Under the pieces are notes generated by a model. That model searched no databases and was not told the DNA's origin. It worked only from the letters and a program-made list of their open reading frames with translations. The translations under genes and the position numbers were made by a program. A stretch of DNA of 64,000 bases from Saliphagus infecundisoli. GTDB taxonomy: Archaea > Halobacteriota > Halobacteria > Halobacteriales > Natrialbaceae. Shown here one piece after another: positions 62,298-64,000 of this stretch. The stretch covers positions 153,943 to 217,942 of the forward strand of contig NZ_JAIWHV010000003.1 in NCBI RefSeq assembly GCF_020177375.1. The letters run 5' to 3'. Each line of letters begins with the position of its first letter. Position 1 is the first letter of the stretch.

Positions 62298-63675
62298 TCA
62301 GAAGCAAAGTCGTTTCGATCCCACGAAATTCGGACTCAATCAGTGGGTATCATGGCGCTACGAGCAGAATAAGGAGAAGAAAGCTCCGATCAATCCCGAT
62401 ACGGGAGGCTACGCTTCTACGAATAAGCCCGATACGTGGGGGACCTACCAGAAGGCGACTAAGCGAGTCGAGAGCGACAATCTCGACGGGATAGGCTTCG
62501 TCCTTACCGAAGATGATCCCTATTCCCTTATCGACTTAGACGGCTGCCGAGACCCTCAAACGGGAGAGCTTGACGAGTATGCCGAGAAAATAATCGAGAA
62601 GTTGGATTGCTACGTTGAGATATCACCTTCCGGAACGGGCCTCCATATCTACGTCCGAGGGGAGAAGCCAGCGGGCTACTCGAATACTGATTCCGTCGAG
62701 ATATACGAATCGGACTTCTATACCACGATTACCGGGAATCACCTCAATGGGACTCCCCAAGGCATTGAATCCCGGCAGAACGAATTAGACGAGATTTGCG
62801 AGGAATACCTTACCGAGAAAGGGGGATCAGACACCTCTTCTGACCGGGACTACGGATCATACACCGATCCTGAGAACGCTAACGTCGATGAAGATGGGGC
62901 TAACATCGTCTATGCAGATATTGAGGATTTCCGGAATAGACAGAGAACGACTCAGAGGGCCTATCAATACATCAATGATCTAATCGAGGGACGGAATTAC
63001 AAAAAATGGGGATTTCAGACGGGTGAGGGAGACGAAGACCGATCTAACGCGAACCTTTCGTTAGCAGGCAAGCTCAACGGGATTCTCCTCATGGCCGGAG
63101 AAGACGACCCGGAACGGCGGAAAGACCTCATTGAGAACTTCCTGATTCATGTCGCCCGGAAATACCGGAAAACGAGAGAAGCCGACGACTCTGGGTATGA
63201 ATACGAGAAGTCTCCTCGAAAACTCCTGTTGGAAGGGGACTATCTCTCTAACACCGTCTCCGAGGCTATTGAGACGTTTGAGTGGGAGATATTCGAGAAA
63301 TGGAGTTGGAAGAAGGAATACGTAGATCGATCTTCCAACGACTACGGAGACGGTCGATATCAAGCAGTCTACGAGACTACTGAAACTCTTGCTCAGAATA
63401 GAATCGGCAAATACGGGTACCCGACTCGGGAAGAGATAGCGAAATTCACCCAACTCGAAGAAGAAAATCCGCTCGAAATAGGAAGCTACGAGAATACTGT
63501 CTCTCGTCATCCACGACTGAAGAAGGCGAAGCTTGGTCACAACCGATATGTATTCTACCCGAAGACTGAGCCCGATCCCGAAGAAGCCGAGTGGGTCAAA
63601 TTCCCCGATCACTCAACGAAATACGAGCCCGGCACTCTCGACTCTTGGACCGGCCCCGAGGTGGTCGAAAAGTGA
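62281..63675 (+). CDS. PrimPol-type (AEP) replication protein
   Basis: 464 residues. The N-terminal half is an archaeo-eukaryotic primase/polymerase-like domain: FGLNQWVSWRYEQNKEKKAP, then DGIGFVLTEDDPYSLIDLDG with the metal-binding Asp-x-Asp, YVEISPSGTGLHIYVRG with the conserved His, and VEIYESDFYTTITGNHL. This resembles the prim-pol proteins of plasmids and viruses (phage NrS-1 polymerase-like group). The C-terminal half (about 200-464) is helical without a visible helicase P-loop, so the helicase would be elsewhere or host-supplied. It probably starts replication of the element. Confidence 0.78.
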   Translation: MNKSVSQKQSRFDPTKFGLNQWVSWRYEQNKEKKAPINPDTGGYASTNKPDTWGTYQKATKRVESDNLDGIGFVLTEDDPYSLIDLDGCRDPQTGELDEYAEKIIEKLDCYVEISPSGTGLHIYVRGEKPAGYSNTDSVEIYESDFYTTITGNHLNGTPQGIESRQNELDEICEEYLTEKGGSDTSSDRDYGSYTDPENANVDEDGANIVYADIEDFRNRQRTTQRAYQYINDLIEGRNYKKWGFQTGEGDEDRSNANLSLAGKLNGILLMAGEDDPERRKDLIENFLIHVARKYRKTREADDSGYEYEKSPRKLLLEGDYLSNTVSEAIETFEWEIFEKWSWKKEYVDRSSNDYGDGRYQAVYETTETLAQNRIGKYGYPTREEIAKFTQLEEENPLEIGSYENTVSRHPRLKKAKLGHNRYVFYPKTEPDPEEAEWVKFPDHSTKYEPGTLDSWTGPEVVEK

Positions 63676-63831
63676 ACTTCTCCATTACCCCCCCCCACCC
63701 CTTTGCACCTATATGTCGCAACAGATTCGACTCCCGAATCATTGCTACATGGCTTCTATCGGGGAGGAACATGGAGAACGGGGTTTCCAAAATCGGGCAT
63801 ATCGACATATAAAGGGGGCATACGTTCTAGT

Positions 63832-64000
63832 TTAGTGGTGATCAAAGGTGAACTCACCCCATTCAATCTGCTTACGTAACCGTTCCCTGTGTGGATTTGG
63901 ATCCCGCGACGCCCACAGCAATAACTCGTCTAAATCCGGTAGTTCATAGCCTAACTCTACCATGAGGTACAGCTGGATCAGATGAGCATGTCGTTCGATA
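63832..64000 (-). CDS. C-terminal fragment of an unidentified protein, continues past the window
   Basis: The minus strand is open from the window edge to a TAA at 63832-63834. The last 55 residues contain HLIQLYLMVELGYELPDLDE, then LLLWASRDPNPHRERLRKQI and end EWGEFTFDHH. It is mixed-charge and helical, with no motif I can assign. Low GC like the rest of the element. The 156 bases between this and the PrimPol stop contain a C-rich run at 63686-63700 and a weak 41-codon ORF (63713-63835), which I do not call. Confidence 0.6.
   Translation of the reverse strand, partial: IERHAHLIQLYLMVELGYELPDLDELLLWASRDPNPHRERLRKQIEWGEFTFDHH

Larger units (their letters stand above)
60844..64000. mobile_element. 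Low-GC integrated element or plasmid/virus remnant (left part)
   Basis: From just upstream of pilB to the window end, G+C falls from about two thirds to about half, codon choice shifts (many AT-ending codons) and proteins become less acidic. Contents: ArsR-like regulator, decayed gene, a 46-residue protein, frameshifted small gene, PrimPol-type replication protein and a partial gene on the minus strand. No integrase, tRNA or direct repeats are seen at the left edge, so the exact boundary and the element type are not determined; the right end is outside. Confidence 0.6.

Noticed and set aside
63713..63835. 41-codon ORF after the PrimPol gene
   Set aside because: No ribosome site or promoter, no family features, and it overlaps the end of the minus-strand partial gene.

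Overview
The window is a contiguous piece of a haloarchaeal chromosome (class Halobacteria). The evidence is strongly acidic proteins, high G+C through about position 60,840, Tat (twin-arginine) lipoprotein signals, archaeal information-processing genes (GatE, TFE, RNase P component 4, Trm56), an archaeal lipid gene (UbiA-family DGGGP synthase), an archaeal SRP RNA, and many TATA-box promoters close to start codons. I cannot name the genus from sequence alone.

Layout. 1-12.0 kb: the end of gatE, a very large secreted subtilisin-like protease with dockerin and CARDB-type modules, UspA stress proteins with a PiT phosphate permease, a TrmJ-like RNA methylase and a Tat lipoprotein with a polysaccharide-deacetylase-like domain. 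12.2-17.0 kb: regulators, an SDR dehydrogenase, an MFS transporter and a cupin. This stretch also holds two broken genes: a frameshifted HTH_10 regulator and a 28-codon SDR stump. 17.1-23.4 kb: tRNA-Arg(UCG), lipid synthesis, a RecA-like ATPase, a multi-spanning permease, a cysteine-synthase-like enzyme and the SRP RNA. 23.4-31.9 kb: a hairpin-rich intergenic element, a lipoprotein with an internal duplication, rnp4-yhbY-mscS, and an unusual pair made of a substrate-binding protein with its two halves in reversed order and a PAP2-type membrane phosphatase. 32.0-40.6 kb: an acetate-use cluster with two acetyl-CoA synthetases, a Bat-type regulator with an integrase-like N-terminus, the DUF4212/SSS symporter pair and UspA. 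41.7-49.8 kb: a cytochrome c oxidase cluster (coxB, coxA, coxC, small membrane proteins, Cu+ P-type ATPase). 49.9-53.3 kb: two paralogous membrane-anchored winged-helix proteins, then tfe, DUF2110 and DUF5803. 53.3-60.8 kb: a seven-gene type IV pilus-like operon (PilB/PilC-type assembly proteins plus five pilin-like proteins).

From about 60.85 kb to the end, base composition drops sharply and codon use changes. This looks like an integrated mobile element or plasmid/virus remnant. It carries a PrimPol-type replication protein, an ArsR-like regulator, a small helical protein and two decayed or frameshifted genes. The far boundary lies outside the window.

Best candidates for something new: the permuted substrate-binding protein coupled to PAP2; the divergent second Acs beside an integrase-like regulator; the ATGA-chained 27-codon ORF before coxA; the paired small membrane proteins flanking coxA; and the low-GC PrimPol element next to the pilus operon. 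Coordinates of non-coding features and of very short ORFs were counted by hand and may be off by a base or two.
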